A stretch of DNA of 64,000 nucleotides from Notamacropus eugenii (GCF_028372415.1 NC_092875.1:52328771-52392770); one strand, 5' to 3'. Counted from the first letter of the stretch, positions 1 through 10,429 are shown. Made by a program: numbers and translations. Notes: a model not told the origin generated them from the sequence alone.

Positions 1-273
1 CAAAAAATCCTGGACTGTTTTGCTATTTGCTTCTCCAGCTTATTTTACAGATGAGGAAACTGAGGCAAACAGGATTAAGTGATTTGCCCAGGGTTAAACA
101 CTGTTTATGTGTTCATAGGCAAGTCACAACTTCTCTGTGCCTCAGTTATAGAATGGGGATATTCATCACTATAGGACCTTCCTAGTAAGTGTCTAAGGCC
201 AGATTTGAACTCAAGAAGGTGACTTCCTGACTCCAGATGGGGCACTCTATTCACTGAACTGTCTAGTTACCCC
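1..273 (-). mobile_element. tRNA-headed SINE with BovB-type tail, split
   Basis: Read on the minus strand, a tRNA-derived head (bases 273 down to about 183) leads into the usual 'cctgggcaa...cttaatcctgtttgcctc' body and the RTE-like part near base 1. A stretch at about 95-182 is foreign to this element: it is in the opposite orientation and looks like the middle of another SINE. The window edge cuts the 3' tail. Confidence 0.75.
95..182 (+). mobile_element. SINE body fragment nested in an antisense SINE
   Basis: This plus-strand fragment interrupts the antisense SINE at 1-273. It shares the unusual run 'tgtttatgtgttcatagg' and the following text with the SINE at 1530-1745, so the two look more closely related to each other than to the other SINEs here. 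Confidence 0.5.
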
Positions 274-439
274 AAAACTCATCATCATGTTTCCACTTCA
301 GGCTTTGACTGTTACCACCTCCTTCAGTTCCTGTCCTCTGCCTGGAGGACTGGAGGGTGATATACCAAACTCCTCCCAGTGTCTTCCTTTATAGAAACTA
401 GACTTTTGGGCTCACTCCACTCTGCATCTGCTGCTTTCT

Positions 440-665
440 GCCTGGTTTCAATTCCTTAGAACAAGATGCCCTCCATGCAAGATGCCCTTTGGGGCCCCAT
501 TCCCTAGCCCAATCCCTGCCTCCTTTTGTGTGTTTGTCTCTCCCTATTAGACTGTAAATCTGATGGTAAAGGCTATCTTTTTATCAATTGTATCCCCAGG
601 GCTTAACACAGTGTATGGCACACAGTAGGTGCCTAATAAATTTTGATTGGATTGGTTGGAAAAGC
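440..665 (+). mobile_element. L2 LINE 3' end
   Basis: It carries the standard L2 3' text: 'attagactgtaa', then 'gtatccccagggctta', 'cacagtaggtgcctaataaa' and a short TTGATTGG-like repeat end. Bases 274-440 hold no element I recognise. Confidence 0.7.
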
Positions 666-793
666 TGAGATTAACTCCTCCATTTTATGAATGGGAGAAT
701 TGAGCCTGAGGTTAAGTGTTTTCTCCAAATTGAAACACTCAAGGAGTATTCTAGGCTCTGATAGAAACTTTAGATCCTTACGGCATTTTTTTT

Positions 794-1031
794 GGGTAGC
801 TAGGGGGTGCAGTGGATAGAGTGCCAGGCTTGGAGTCAGGAAGACTTGAGTTCAAATCTAGCCTTACACACTTCCTAGCTGTATGACCCTGGGCAAGTTG
901 CTTAACCCCTTTTGCCTGTTTCCTCATCTGTAAAATGAGCTGGAGAAAGAAATGGCAACACTACTCCAGCATCTTTGCCAAGAAAATGACAAATTGGGTC
1001 ATGGAGAGTCAGACACGACTGAACAAAAGAA
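794..1031 (+). mobile_element. Full-length SINE, tRNA head plus BovB-type tail
   Basis: Head 'gggtagctagggggtgcag', body 'cctagctgtatgaccctggg', and tail 'gagtcagacacgactgaac'. The tail matches the 3' end of BovB-clade RTE elements, the enzyme source assumed to mobilise this SINE (MAR1/WALLSI-like group; exact subfamily not determined). This is the cleanest plus-strand example of this type in the window. Confidence 0.8.
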
Positions 1032-1525
1032 TCTTTTAGCCCAGTTTCATCCCAGTGGCCTCAGACCTTTTAAGTCTTCTGAGGGACACACACAGACCTA
1101 TCCAGTGTCTGTCTAGTTTACATATGGACAGACACCTGGGAATGACTTGGATGGGGATGGGGGGGAGCTCATCCTGAATACAATGAGACTGTGTCCTACA
1201 GTGTGCCCAGGTCTGTGCTGGACAAGCTGGAGGCTAAGGAGGGGGAAACGGGGATGAAGGAAGAACATTCCCCGTCCTAAATGGGGGACACGAGACCCTG
1301 CAGAAATACAAGTCAGCATATAGAGGGCCACAGTGTAGGCGACTGTGAATATTGGGGGAGCTTTCAGGAAGTGAGTTAAGGACCTAGGCAATCATGGAAA
1401 GCCTCATGCAGGAGGTGGACCTGGAGATACTCTCCAAAGGATCAGGAGAATCTGGATAGGCATGGAGAAAAGGAGAAAAAAGGTGGTGAGGCAGGAATGA
1501 ATCTGTCCTGTGCCCTGTGGGAGTC
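1032..1525. other. No recognisable feature
   Basis: About 490 bases of unremarkable sequence without a credible open frame, RNA gene or repeat that I can name. Confidence 0.5.
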
Positions 1526-1529
1526 CTGA

Positions 1530-1745
1530 TGGAAAGTATGTTAGATTATGAGTCCAGAAAACCTCAGTTTGAATCCTGACACTTATTGTTTATGTGTTCA
1601 TAGGCACAGCACAACTTCTCTGAGCCTCAGTCTCCTCAGCTGTAGAATAGGAATATTTATCCATCGAGGACCTTCTTCAAGGTTGTGTGGCTCAGATGAG
1701 ATAGGATCTATAAAGTACTTTGCAACCTCTAAAATCCTGCACGTG
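1530..1745 (+). mobile_element. MIR-like tRNA SINE
   Basis: It has the tRNA-like head ('tgagtccagaaaacctcag'), a central 'gagcctcagtctcctcagctg' and an end with 'aaagtactttgcaacctc'. It shares a diagnostic stretch with the nested fragment at 95-182. Confidence 0.6.
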
Positions 1746-1789
1746 TCAGTTTGAGGGAAAAAGCTTTAGACTTGGCCTTGGCCCGATAG

Positions 1790-1888
1790 GTCAATAGGTA
1801 GAAGTTAGACAGATTAAGGCTCAATTTAAGGAAAAGTATCCTAAAATGGAATGGGCTGCCCCTTCCTTGGAAGCCTTCATGAAGGAAA
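1790..1888 (+). mobile_element. CR1/L3 LINE 3' fragment
   Basis: The text 'aaaatggaatgggctgcc' followed by 'ggaagccttcatgaagg' matches the 3' part of the CR1-clade elements also seen at 3640-4085 and 33424-33645. Confidence 0.5.
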
Positions 1889-1988
1889 CTGGGAGCAGTT
1901 AGGTGCCACAGGGAATGCAGCACTAGTCCTGGAGTCAGAAGGATGTGAGTTCAAATCTGGCCTTGGATGCTTACTAGCTGTGTGACCC
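1889..1988 (+). mobile_element. SINE, left part (split by a solo LTR)
   Basis: tRNA-headed SINE running to 'gctgtgtgaccc', where an LTR has entered. The rest of the SINE resumes at 2407. Confidence 0.75.
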
Positions 1989-2406
1989 TGAAAACTGGAC
2001 CAAACTGATCTCTAACCTGTGGATGGCTGGAGCCAAACAGAGCAGGCCACTGACAGGACAGCCAGGAATCCAACAGAACTTTAATTTTAAAGTAGGCTTT
2101 CAAACAAGGAAACAAATCAGATGCATGCGCCAGGGCCCTGCCTGGGGGACCCAAGGCAGTGGGGCTGAATCTTGTGTCTAGAATCAAACAGTGTAGTGTA
2201 CAAACAGTGAGGCAAGGTTGTCTAGTGACAAAAAGTCTGTTATAGCAGGGCTTCATGTCTGGGCTTGTTGGTGCTTGCCAGAGCTCAGGGAACATCAGTT
2301 CCAGAAGGTGAGAACAAAGGATTGTTGTTATGCCAAACTCAGGACACAGGCTGCTTGCTGGGCCTTAGCTCTGAAAAACAGGGTGTCTCCTAATAGTATC
2401 CTGACA
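1989..2406 (-). mobile_element. Solo LTR of an ERV1-like endogenous retrovirus fossil
   Basis: A 418-bp element starting TG and ending CA, flanked by an exact 4-bp duplication ACCC (1985-1988 and 2407-2410). The 4-bp duplication suggests a class I (ERV1-like) element. Read on the minus strand it begins TGTCAGGATAC and has an ATTAAA-type polyadenylation signal about 90 bases before its 3' end, which sets the orientation. No internal region remains. It is younger than the SINE it sits in. Confidence 0.8.
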
Positions 2407-2560
2407 ACCCTAAGCAAGTTACTTAATCACAACCCCCACCTCCCCCCCAAATAAAGGAACCCGGATGATCTCTCCATGGGGATGTTGCAGAAGAGAGGCC
2501 TAGATGTGGATGGTATGAACTCTTAGGTCTCATCTAGCTTCAAAAGTCTGGGTCTTGGTA
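2407..2560 (+). mobile_element. SINE, right part (split by a solo LTR)
   Basis: It continues the SINE of 1889-1988: 'accctaagcaagttacttaa' picks up exactly where the left part stops, after the duplicated ACCC. It ends in a weak match to the 'ggtctcatctagcttcaaaa' SINE end. Confidence 0.7.
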
Positions 2561-2599
2561 GAATAAAAAGTGTAATAATCTACATGAAGGCTAGTTGCA

Positions 2600-2800
2600 G
2601 GAGATAAGATATGAGTAATGGGTTGGGAGTCAGTCTTGAATACCAGGTGAAATCTGGCCTTGGTGAAAGGACACAGGGAACCACTGAATATAATCAGGTT
2701 TGGACTTTAGGAAGATAAATCTAGAAGACTGTGTGAAATATGAGGAGGAAGAGAAGGCAGAGAAGCCAGAGAGGAGACTGGAAATGGCCTAGAAGAGGGA
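2600..2800 (-). mobile_element. Probable L2 LINE coding fragment
   Basis: Wording such as 'tttaggaagataaatct' and 'agaggagactgg' resembles the antisense C-terminal part of L2 ORF2, better preserved at 29190-30482. The match is short and weak. Nothing further is recognised between 2800 and 3180. Confidence 0.35.
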
Positions 2801-3180
2801 AAGGTGATCAAACCTGGATCAGGATAGGGGCTGTGGGATTTAGAGTAATTAACAATGCATCTCTGGTGACCCTGGGACCACTCTGGACCTCTGAGGGCTC
2901 AGGGAAAAAAACAGAAGTAGCCTTTTTAAGGTGCAAACGTCCCAGGAACCAACTGCAAGCAATTAGAGTCCTAGAGGAGGTAGTTCCACCAGGGAGTCAC
3001 CATCTCTAGCTGCTGCACCTACAGATGTTTAAAGACTGGGGGAGGAAACTAAGGTAGCTCCTCCAACAAGGATGGACTGCTGAGTAAAGTAGAAGTGATG
3101 GGGACCTCAGAGGGAGGTAGCCTTGTCCTCCTGGGGTTTATAATAGCTAAGCAGGGGAATACTGGTCCCTTCCTAAGGCA

Positions 3181-3300
3181 GGGGTCAGCAACCCAGGGCC
3201 AGTGGGCTAAATCTATTGACCAGTGAGCTAAGAATGATTTTTATATTTTTAAATACAATAAAACCTGCAAATGGAATGAGTAAATCTGGTCTGGCTCAAG
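3181..3300 (+). mobile_element. hAT-type DNA transposon fragment
   Basis: It begins 'caggggtcagcaac', the terminal-repeat wording of hAT/Charlie-like non-autonomous elements, and runs into the 'aaatctattgacc' body. No matching right terminal repeat is present, so it is truncated. Confidence 0.45.
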
Positions 3301-3399
3301 GAGAGAAAAAGCCAGAGGAGAGTGGGAGGTTGTAGCCACACCCAAGCTACACCAGTATAATTAGTATGGTATCTTTCCCATTATAATGGAAGCCTAGGA

Positions 3400-3500
3400 T
3401 GATTTTCCCCTCCTTTGTCTTTCTATCCTTAGAGGCTAACACAGTGCTCGCCCATAGTAGGAACTCAATAAAGACTTGTCTGCTAGATTGAATTGTTTTA
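3400..3500 (+). mobile_element. L2 LINE 3' end fragment
   Basis: It contains 'gctaacacagtgct', 'catagtagg' and 'ctcaataaagacttgt', the L2 terminal block. Confidence 0.55.
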
Positions 3501-3639
3501 GGAATGAGTTCAGGCTTGTAATAAATACTCAGGAAAACACAAAGGTCTCTTTTTAAAGTTGTGTAGGGAGTCAGAAAAGCAAAGTCAGGCTTAGTCCATG
3601 TTTTGGGAGATGAAAATGTCTGACTATAGGAAGAAACAA

Positions 3640-4085
3640 ATGAAGTATTGTGTTCTGTTCTGGGCACCCCATTTTAGGAAACACATTTATAAGCTGGAAA
3701 GTGACAAAAAGAGGGCAACCAGTAGCGTAGAGGGCCTTTAGTCCATACAGTATGACAAGGAGCAGAAGAAAATGGAGATGCTTGGCCTGGAGGCTGTGGG
3801 ATGGGGATGATAGAAGTCTTCAGGTTTTTGAAAGCAGATTAGATGACAATGCTTGTCACCCAAAGGCATAGTTAGGGATAAAGAGTAAACATCCAAGAAG
3901 CAAATTTGAGTGTGAAGTCAGGAGAAACTCTTCCAGTACTCTGAGATATAGAAAAGTGGAATGGGTTGCCTGGGGAAGTAGAGGGTTCCTCCATTCAAGC
4001 AAAGGCTGGATGAGTTCTTGAGAAGTATAACAGAGAGAGGATTATTGTTCATGTACGGGTTGCCTAGATGAGTTTTCTGAGTGTG
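3640..4085 (+). mobile_element. CR1/L3 LINE 3' region
   Basis: It runs through 'gttctgggcaccccatttta', 'aagctggaaagtg', 'gagggcaaccag' and 'atgggttgcctgg', then the 'gttgcctagatgag' end. These words in this order are the 3' coding end and 3'UTR of a CR1-clade LINE (CR1/L3 group). Confidence 0.7.
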
Positions 4086-4087
4086 TA

Positions 4088-4215
4088 AATATTTGATTAA
4101 TCTTATTTTTATATTTATAGGTTTATATATTTTATATGATATTTTTATATTTCATTTATTCAATGTCTTATTCATTTATTTGTCTTATACTTAAATACAA
4201 AATGAGAAAAGTTTT
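4088..4215. repeat. AT-rich low-complexity tract
   Basis: It is built of TTTATATT-like words and ends in an A-run near 4215. It follows a CR1 3' end. Bases 4216-4490 show nothing I can name. Confidence 0.7.
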
Positions 4216-4489
4216 AAAAAAAAAGAACATTTCCATGGATGCAACAGAACATGAGAGGATTCAATATATAATTTTCCATTTCAAGAAAACCTATGTAATA
4301 CTAGATGGATTTTCAAGCCTAAGCTCTGAAATTCTGGGAAAGTAAAACAAGTTTACTACTCTGGTAGATATCAGGACTATACTATGGACCCCACTCAAAA
4401 TTGGTTTTTCCGCTTGAAGGATAATAATGTTCACCCTACCTGTCCTACAACCCTGCTGAAATCGTAAACCAAAGCTCTTCTAGGATGCC

Positions 4490-4985
4490 TGGATTTCTTG
4501 AAAGGGATTTGACAAATTTCATAACCTGCAGACAAGATAGAGAAATACGGGTTAGGAAACTGTACTATTAGGTGGATTTAGATTTGCCTGAATGACTAGC
4601 CCCAAAGAGTGGGGATGAATGAATTGATGTCAGCTAGGAGGAAAGTCTCAAGTGGAGAGCTCCAGAGATCTATCCTTATGTTTGAATGAGTCAACATTCT
4701 TATCAATAATTTGGATGAAGGCATACACACACACACACACATACATACATACATACATACATACACACACAAGTCTTGAATGACTTAATGCAGACGAAAG
4801 CAACCCAAAGGAGGACACAATTAAGGGAGGCCAGTGATAAACTGGAAAGTGTCCAGAGGAAGGTAAGGGGGAAGGGGGACTGGAGACTGAGCCATACAAA
4901 GATCAGTTGGAAGAACTTCGGGTGTTCAACCTAGAGAAGGCTCAGAAGGAACATGATGTTGCCTTTAAATGCATGATGGACTATT
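4490..4985 (+). mobile_element. CR1/L3 LINE reverse-transcriptase relic
   Basis: One frame before the microsatellite reads '...VNILINNLDEGI', matching the CR1-clade RT block F-I-N-D-L-D-E-G. After the AC/ATAC repeat the text jumps to 'aaactggaaagtgtccagag' and 'ttcaacctagagaaggctca', a 3' part of the same family. A central portion is therefore missing. Confidence 0.6.
4727..4772. repeat. (AC)n/(ATAC)n microsatellite
   Basis: About seven AC units, then ATAC units, then AC again, inside the CR1 relic. Confidence 0.95.
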
Positions 4986-5019
4986 CTAAGTCAGAGGAGT
5001 GTGTGATTCCTTGGTCAGT

Positions 5020-5490
5020 CTTGGAAGCTGGGGACACATCCACTCTTCTCTGGCTGTCCTGTGCTCTTACCTGTCTGTGTTCAGCTCAAGGACAACCCTA
5101 CTCAGGGCCCTTTAGCCAGATCTCCTTATCTTCTCCAGTACACCAAGATCCTGTTTCCTGTAGTTCAGCTTCTAAGACCATCCTCCAAACTCAAGTCAAG
5201 CGTCAGGAACTATGGGAAGGTAGAGGTCCCTGCTTATTTGTCCCTCCTCAAATTATCTTATATCATTTATCTGTTTGTGTGCTGCATACCCCAATAACAC
5301 GTCAGCTCCTTTCAGAACCAGATGTCCTTTCAATTTCCTCTTGTTTTCCCAGTCCCTAGATGGTCTTGTACATAGCAGGTTGTTGAACTGGACTGTGTGG
5401 AAGTCTCATGTCCCATCTCCCTAAGCAGACTGTGAGCTCCCATTTCCCCTACCAACAGTAGGCACTCAGCAGGTGCTTGTTGAGGGATGG
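5020..5490 (+). mobile_element. L2 LINE 3' region
   Basis: It reads as the L2 3' end, including 'gcagactgtgagctccc', 'cagtaggcactcag' and 'caggtgcttgttg'. The open frames across it are chance. Confidence 0.5.
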
Positions 5491-6160
5491 GACAAGGAAG
5501 GAGAGGGAACCCGATTTGGGGGGTGGAGATGGGGCAGAGAGGCCACTAGCAAATCAGGGTCCTTCAGTTGTTATCCCCCAGGGAACTCAGAAAGACCTGG
5601 GATTTAGGAGACCACTTATCTCAGCACCCCCTCTTCACCCTTCCCAGCTCCCTGCCTGGGCCTAGCTTAGGGGCTTAGAAACTAGAGCATCCTGCTCTGG
5701 GGCTCAGGAGATCAGGCAGGAGCTTGGAAGCAGGCCTGTGGGGCCCACATAAGAAAAGAAGGGAAGGTCATGGCTGCTTAGCATTTCTGCCTGTTCACAC
5801 TCTACAGAGGAAATCCAGGGCCACCCCTTATCTCCCTCCACCCCCCCACCCCCCTTCCTACCCTCACAGTATATCTCAAAATACCTCTGAGCTTTTCTGG
5901 TTAGGCACAGCAAGACAACAAAAAACAACAGCTCACATTTCCTGCAGTACAGGAGCTAGGGCAAGGATTACCACAGTATTACGGGATTTAGAGTCCAAAG
6001 GCACTTAAGGTTCATCTAGTTTAACCCCTCTCCATTTACAAATGAGAGAAATTGAAGTCCAGCTATAACTTCAAATCTAGTGCACCTTCTCCTAAACCCT
6101 GGTCACCCCACTTTCTCTCTCCATTTTTATAGGTGAAAAAAATATGCTTCTGAAGAAGAA
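5491..6160. other. No recognisable feature
   Basis: About 670 bases with a C-rich run near 5837-5853. At 5985-6065 weak SINE wording appears ('agtttaacccctctccattt'). No gene is seen. Confidence 0.45.
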
Positions 6161-6164
6161 AATG

Positions 6165-6445
6165 ATTTTATATAGAGGTAGCATTTACATAGCACTTGAA
6201 GGTTTGCAAAGTACTTTACAAATATCTCACATGATCCTCAGAAACATAATTCTGGGAGGTAGTGCTATCAATATGCTCATTTTACAGTCGAGGAAACTGA
6301 GACAGACAGAGGTTAAGTGACTTGCCCAGGGTCACACAGCTAGGCAATATTCAAGGCCAGATTGGAACTCAAGTTTTCTTACTCCAGACCCAGCACTTTA
6401 TCCACTCCAACATCTAACAGTCAACTGCCTTGACTTCCCCAAGCA
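6165..6445 (+). mobile_element. MIR/THER1-type SINE
   Basis: Nearly full length: 'tagcatttacatagcacttg', 'tttgcaaagtactttacaaa', 'gtcgaggaaactgagac', 'cttgcccagggtcacac', then the 'cagcactttatccactc' end. This is the best-preserved MIR-type copy in the first 10 kb. Confidence 0.85.
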
Positions 6446-6631
6446 CAAAGCTACCAAATGGTCAGGAAGAAATTAGACCCAAGGCTCCAGATTTCATTTC
6501 TAGTCCAGTTTTTACCACACCACACTGTTTTTCAGAAGCAACTAGAAACCACATTTTTCCCAGTGCCTAATTATCTTCAACTCAGCCTTTGCATCCTCCA
6601 ACCTCCTACACCCTTGCTAGTGTTTCCTTGC

Positions 6632-6830
6632 TAGCTTGGAAAGAAAACCAGATCTGGGTTCAGAGGACCTAGGTTTAGATCAAGGAGACTACTTTCTGTT
6701 TCTTCCTAGTGGCAAACACTTGGATCCCTCTCTAGCTCTCAGCTTCCTCTCCTATAAAATAAGGTTGGACTCAGTGACTCTTCAAATCCTCCCCAGCTTT
6801 AAACCCCAACACTGCTGATCTGTCCCCTTT
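6632..6830 (+). mobile_element. MIR-like tRNA SINE
   Basis: Head words 'ggttcagaggacctaggttt', a middle with 'cagcttcctctcctataaaa' and an end at 'cccagctttaaacccc'. Confidence 0.6.
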
Positions 6831-6887
6831 ATTGGCCAATCTATTGTCCCCTCTCTTCCTCTCAGAGTCCTCTCTGATGATCCATAT

Positions 6888-6985
6888 CAGATTCTGCATC
6901 TGTGCCTGCATGGAGTGCTGGACTTGGTGTCATGAAGACATGGCTTCAGATTCTGCCCAAGACACTCTTCCTCATACACAGGGTG
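6888..6985 (+). mobile_element. SINE head fragment
   Basis: 'gagtgctggacttggtgtca' followed by 'cttcagattctgcccaag' is the tRNA-derived head of a SINE, cut short by the L2 that follows. Confidence 0.5.
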
Positions 6986-7149
6986 GCACTCCCGTCTCCC
7001 ATTTTTGTGACTGCAGTGGCTGTCCCCTATGGCTGGAATGTATATTTTCTGCATAACTACATCTTAGACTCCCCAGCTTCCTTAAAGGCTGACTTAAATA
7101 TCTACTTCTACATGAAGCCTTCCCTGATTCTCCCAGTGGGAGGATATAT

Positions 7150-7202
7150 CCACTTTGTATAAAAATATACACACATGTATATATACATACATATATATAT
7201 GT
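7150..7202. repeat. AT/ATAC-rich microsatellite
   Basis: Alternating ATAC and AT units at the left edge of the inserted SINE piece. Confidence 0.85.
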
Positions 7203-7204
7203 AG

Positions 7205-7375
7205 GGGCCATTTCCAGTCATCCTGATCTATATCTAGCCACTGGACCCAGATGGCTCTGGGGGAGAAAGAGAGGTTGATGACTTTGCACAGCCCTTCCTC
7301 ACTTAAATCCAATTCACTTGCATGTCATCGCTTCTCCTTCCTGATGGTCCTCTTCCAGAACATCAAAATAACCTA
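7205..7375 (+). mobile_element. SINE 3' part with RTE-1-type tail
   Basis: 'cagtcatcctgatctatatc', 'ccactggacccagatggctc' and 'cctcttccagaac' correspond to the 3' half of the full-length SINE at 49021-49322. The head is missing (5' truncated). Confidence 0.75.
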
Positions 7376-7437
7376 TATACATGTATACATATACACATAT
7401 ATTTATACATATATGTATATGTTTACACACATACACA
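7376..7437. repeat. (ATAC)n-like microsatellite
   Basis: It follows the SINE tail directly and could have grown from it. Confidence 0.85.
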
Positions 7438-7545
7438 TTGTGTCCCCCAATAGAACAGAAGCTCCTTGAGGGCAGGAATTGTTCTATTTTTGTCTCTGTA
7501 TCCCCAAGGACTTGCCTTTTAATTAGGTGCTTTATACCCTCCATC

Positions 7546-7660
7546 ACCCAGTTTCTTCATCTATAAAATGAGGAATAAGGGTAGCAATTATCTCCTAGGG
7601 TAGTTTTAAATATCCAAGGAGATAACATTGGGGAAAGCAATTTGAAAACCTTAAAAAAAA
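7546..7660 (+). mobile_element. SINE 3' fragment
   Basis: 'cagtttcttcatctataaaa' and the following text are the 3' half of a MIR-like SINE. Bases 7661-7870 are not assigned. Confidence 0.5.
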
Positions 7661-7871
7661 AGCCTCAGTTATAATTACAATTATTTTTGCCCTCAGGCTC
7701 CTTATTGTAGTCATTTTTACAGGTGGACAGTGTGGGGATAGCGATGCCAACTCAAGACTGCAGCATTCACATGTGGTCTAGGCCCTGTTCTAGTCACCTG
7801 ACTGGTACCGGTCTTCTCCCTTCCTGGAGGCACCGACTTTTCTGCTGCTACAGGATGTCTCTAACTAGCCT

Positions 7872-8425
7872 CAAGGAATCACAGAATTTTAGAGCTAGGT
7901 TCTTTCTAGAGAAAGAAAATTTTAGAATTTTAGAGCTTAGAAAGAACCTCAGAGATCAGATAGTTCAATACTCAGTACAACAGACCATCCAGAATATGTT
8001 AATATGGGGGAGACCTACCACCGTCTGAGCCCATTCAATTACAGATGATCTCATGTTTCATTAAGTCTTGCTGATATCAAACCTAAATATACCTCTAAAT
8101 GCCTAAATATACCACTGTTATTCCCAGTTCTGTTCTCTGGGACTCCAGAGAACAAAGTGAAATCTCTTTCCTATATGAAAGCCTCGACACTTAGCACGTC
8201 TCTCCTTGAACCTTCACTTCTCTGGGCTAAATATTCTAAGTTGCTTCAACCCATCGTCATATGACATGGACTCAAGGCCCTTTTTACCATCTTTGTTGCC
8301 CATCAAAGTCCTTCCTAAATGGTCGCCTCCAAAACCAAACACAAGACTCCAGATGAGTTCTGATCTGAGTAGAAGACCAGAATATCCTAATTCTTGGAAG
8401 TTATGTCTACCTTAAAGAAATCGGA
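7872..8425 (-). mobile_element. CR1/L3 LINE 3' region
   Basis: Read on the plus strand it gives the reverse complement of the CR1 3' end: 'gaatcacagaattttagagc', 'cccagttctgttctctggg', 'tctgggctaaatattctaag', 'catggactcaaggcccttt', then 'caagactccagatgagttct'. Over 500 bases align in order with the plus-strand copies at 3640-4085 and 4490-4985. Confidence 0.75.
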
Positions 8426-8427
8426 GA

Positions 8428-8706
8428 TCATACATTAATCAAAGCTTAACAGCTAACATTGTTATAGTGCTTACTGTGTGCCAGGCTCAGTTCTAAGTGC
8501 TTTATAAATATGATCTCATTTGATTCTCACAATTCTGGGGAGAAGGTGCTACTATTATCCCCATTTTACAGTTGAAGAAACTGAGACAGACAGAGAGGTT
8601 AAGTGACTTGACCAGGGTTATACTGCTAGAAATGTCTGGGGCCAGATTTGAACTCAGGTCTTCTGGACTCCAGGGTCAGGGCTTTACTTGCCACATCACA
8701 GCTCCC
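8428..8706 (+). mobile_element. MIR/THER1-type SINE
   Basis: Close to full length: 'cagctaacattgttatagtg', 'tgccaggctcag', 'ttacagttgaagaaactgag', 'ttgaactcaggtcttctgga', then an end near 'gctcccaaa'. Confidence 0.85.
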
Positions 8707-8709
8707 AAA

Positions 8710-9225
8710 TATAAGCCTCCCTGATATTTTCCATGAAAGCTGCTGTCTAACCAGCTATGCCTCTATTGTGGTCTAGGGGTCCTGGGAAACCCCAAAATAC
8801 AAGGGCAAAAGGTGTGAGGTCCTGCCTTGGAAGAAGCGTGAGATTTTAAGAATCCACCCATTTGTATTTCTAATGCAAGTAGGCCAGATTCTTAAAGAAT
8901 CTGCCTGATTTAACGGGGACAAGATGGACACATATACAGAAAGACTGCGGGAAGATCTGGATATGATCAAGGAGCGGCCAATACCTTGGGATGACTAGGA
9001 GGTAACCCAGAGGAGGGGTCTAGATGGAATTAAGGAGTGGTGAAATAGCCTGAGGTGGGGCCAGGTAAAGACGAGGGCCACAAAGAAAGGACAGTTAAAA
9101 GAATTATATTGGGATGGGCCAAGAGCCTCAGACAAAAGCCAGTGGCTTGGTTCAGGGGCTTTGGGATCCTTTCAGGGGTCTAGCATGAATCCTATTCCCC
9201 ACTGCCTCCCTCATCTTGTACTTGT
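8710..9225. other. No recognisable feature
   Basis: About 500 bases of ordinary sequence. No long frame, repeat or RNA gene is seen. Confidence 0.5.
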
Positions 9226-9544
9226 GAAGTTTCCTTTTTGATACCATGAGTAAGATCTTGCAATTATCCATCCTGAATATCATTTTATTAATTAAAACAA
9301 CTCAACAATCTCATGATCTTTATGAATACTAAAGCTGTTGTCCAGTGTGATAGCTATCCCTCCGTGGTTGTGTGCCATCTGAAGATTTGATGGGCATGCT
9401 ATCTTTCTTTTTATCCAAGTCACTAATGAAATATGGTAAACAGGACAGATTTTTGGTGCACGTCTTGGTTTAGATCCTTCTCCACTCCTACAACACCACT
9501 TCACCACCACCCCAGTCAGATCTGATAATTCCTCAGTAACTTAT

Positions 9545-9885
9545 AATCTTAGAGAGTGGTCTAGGCACCTAGAGGTGAAGTGATTTAGGATGATAGGATT
9601 ACTCATTTAAAGCTAGAAGGAATTTTGAGGCTATTAAGTGTAATACCATCATTTTAGGTGAGGACACTCTGGGAGGGAGGGAGGGAGGGAGGGAGAGGGA
9701 GAAAGAGAGGGAGAGAGACAGGGAGGGGGAGGGGGAGGAGGAGGGAGAGAGGGAGAGGGAGAGAGAGGGAGGGAGGGGGAGGGGGAGGGAGAGGGAGAGA
9801 AGGTGACTTGCCCAGGGCGATACAGCTAGGATGTGTCAAGGCAGGATTTGAAGGCAGGTCTTCCTGGCTCTAAGTGGATAAGTCA
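9545..9885 (+). mobile_element. MIR-type SINE carrying a GGGA repeat
   Basis: SINE text before the repeat ('cattttaggtgaggacac') and after it ('gaaggtgacttgcccaggg') shows that the purine repeat grew inside a MIR-like copy, at the usual 'gaggaaactgag' position. Confidence 0.65.
9671..9802. repeat. (GGGA)n purine tract
   Basis: About 130 bases of G and A only apart from one interruption. It produces spurious Arg/Gly/Glu-rich and Pro/Leu/Ser-rich frames on the two strands. Confidence 0.95.
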
Positions 9886-10429
9886 TTTTGTCTCTCAAGT
9901 ATGACTTGTTCTTGATAAAGGTGCAGCAGCCCTTTGTAATCACAGCTTCCTTTCTTAGATGCTTACTAACCAGCTCTTTAATGATCCATTCTAGAATTTT
10001 CCCAGGAATGGAAGTCCAGCTCAGTGACATGTAATTTGCAGGCTCTCTTTTTTTTTTTTTTGAAAACTGGGTCATTTGCCTTTTTCCAGTCTAGTGGATG
10101 GCACTGCTCCCATTCTCCTCTTTCAAATACCAGTTGGCTGTGGCTTGGCAACCATACCATCTAGTTCTTTTAGTGCCCCAAGAACCCAGAAGTTTTTTGC
10201 TTTTATCCTCTCTCTCTTCCCAGGAAGATTTATCTTTCACCCCATTTACCCTGGGGAAGTCAAGAGGAATTAGAGAGCTGAGCCAGCGTAAATCCTACCA
10301 GTGAACCCTGGGGGACCTTCCTTGGCTTAAGGGATAACAGATGTCAGGAAGGACAGGGCTCTGATTTAGGGACCAATGGAGCACCTCCCCGTGGACATGA
10401 TTATGGGGAATTGTTTCCTTCCCCAAGAA

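Larger units (their letters stand above)
6990..7545 (+). mobile_element. L2 LINE 3' region, interrupted
   Basis: The left part (to about 7145) has 'catgaagccttccctgattc'. The right part (from about 7437) has 'agaagctccttgagggcag' and 'gtatccccaagg'. Between them lie two ATAC-type microsatellites and an RTE-tailed SINE piece, so this is one L2 split by later insertion. Confidence 0.65.
9230..10280 (-). mobile_element. CR1/L3 LINE coding relic, interrupted
   Basis: Two antisense CR1-clade stretches, about 9230-9540 and 9900-10280. The left one contains 'ttatccaagtcactaatgaa' (antisense of the D-L-D RT block). The right one has 'ctttaatgatccattctaga' and 'aaaactgggtcatttgcc', a more upstream part of the same ORF. 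The middle is a MIR fragment with a GGGA repeat. Confidence 0.6.

Noticed and set aside
4907-5359. Frame of 150 codons
   Set aside because: It spans CR1 and L2 repeat text; no domain or codon pattern supports it.
9654-9873. Gly/Arg-rich and Pro/Leu-rich frames
   Set aside because: They translate the GGGA tract.
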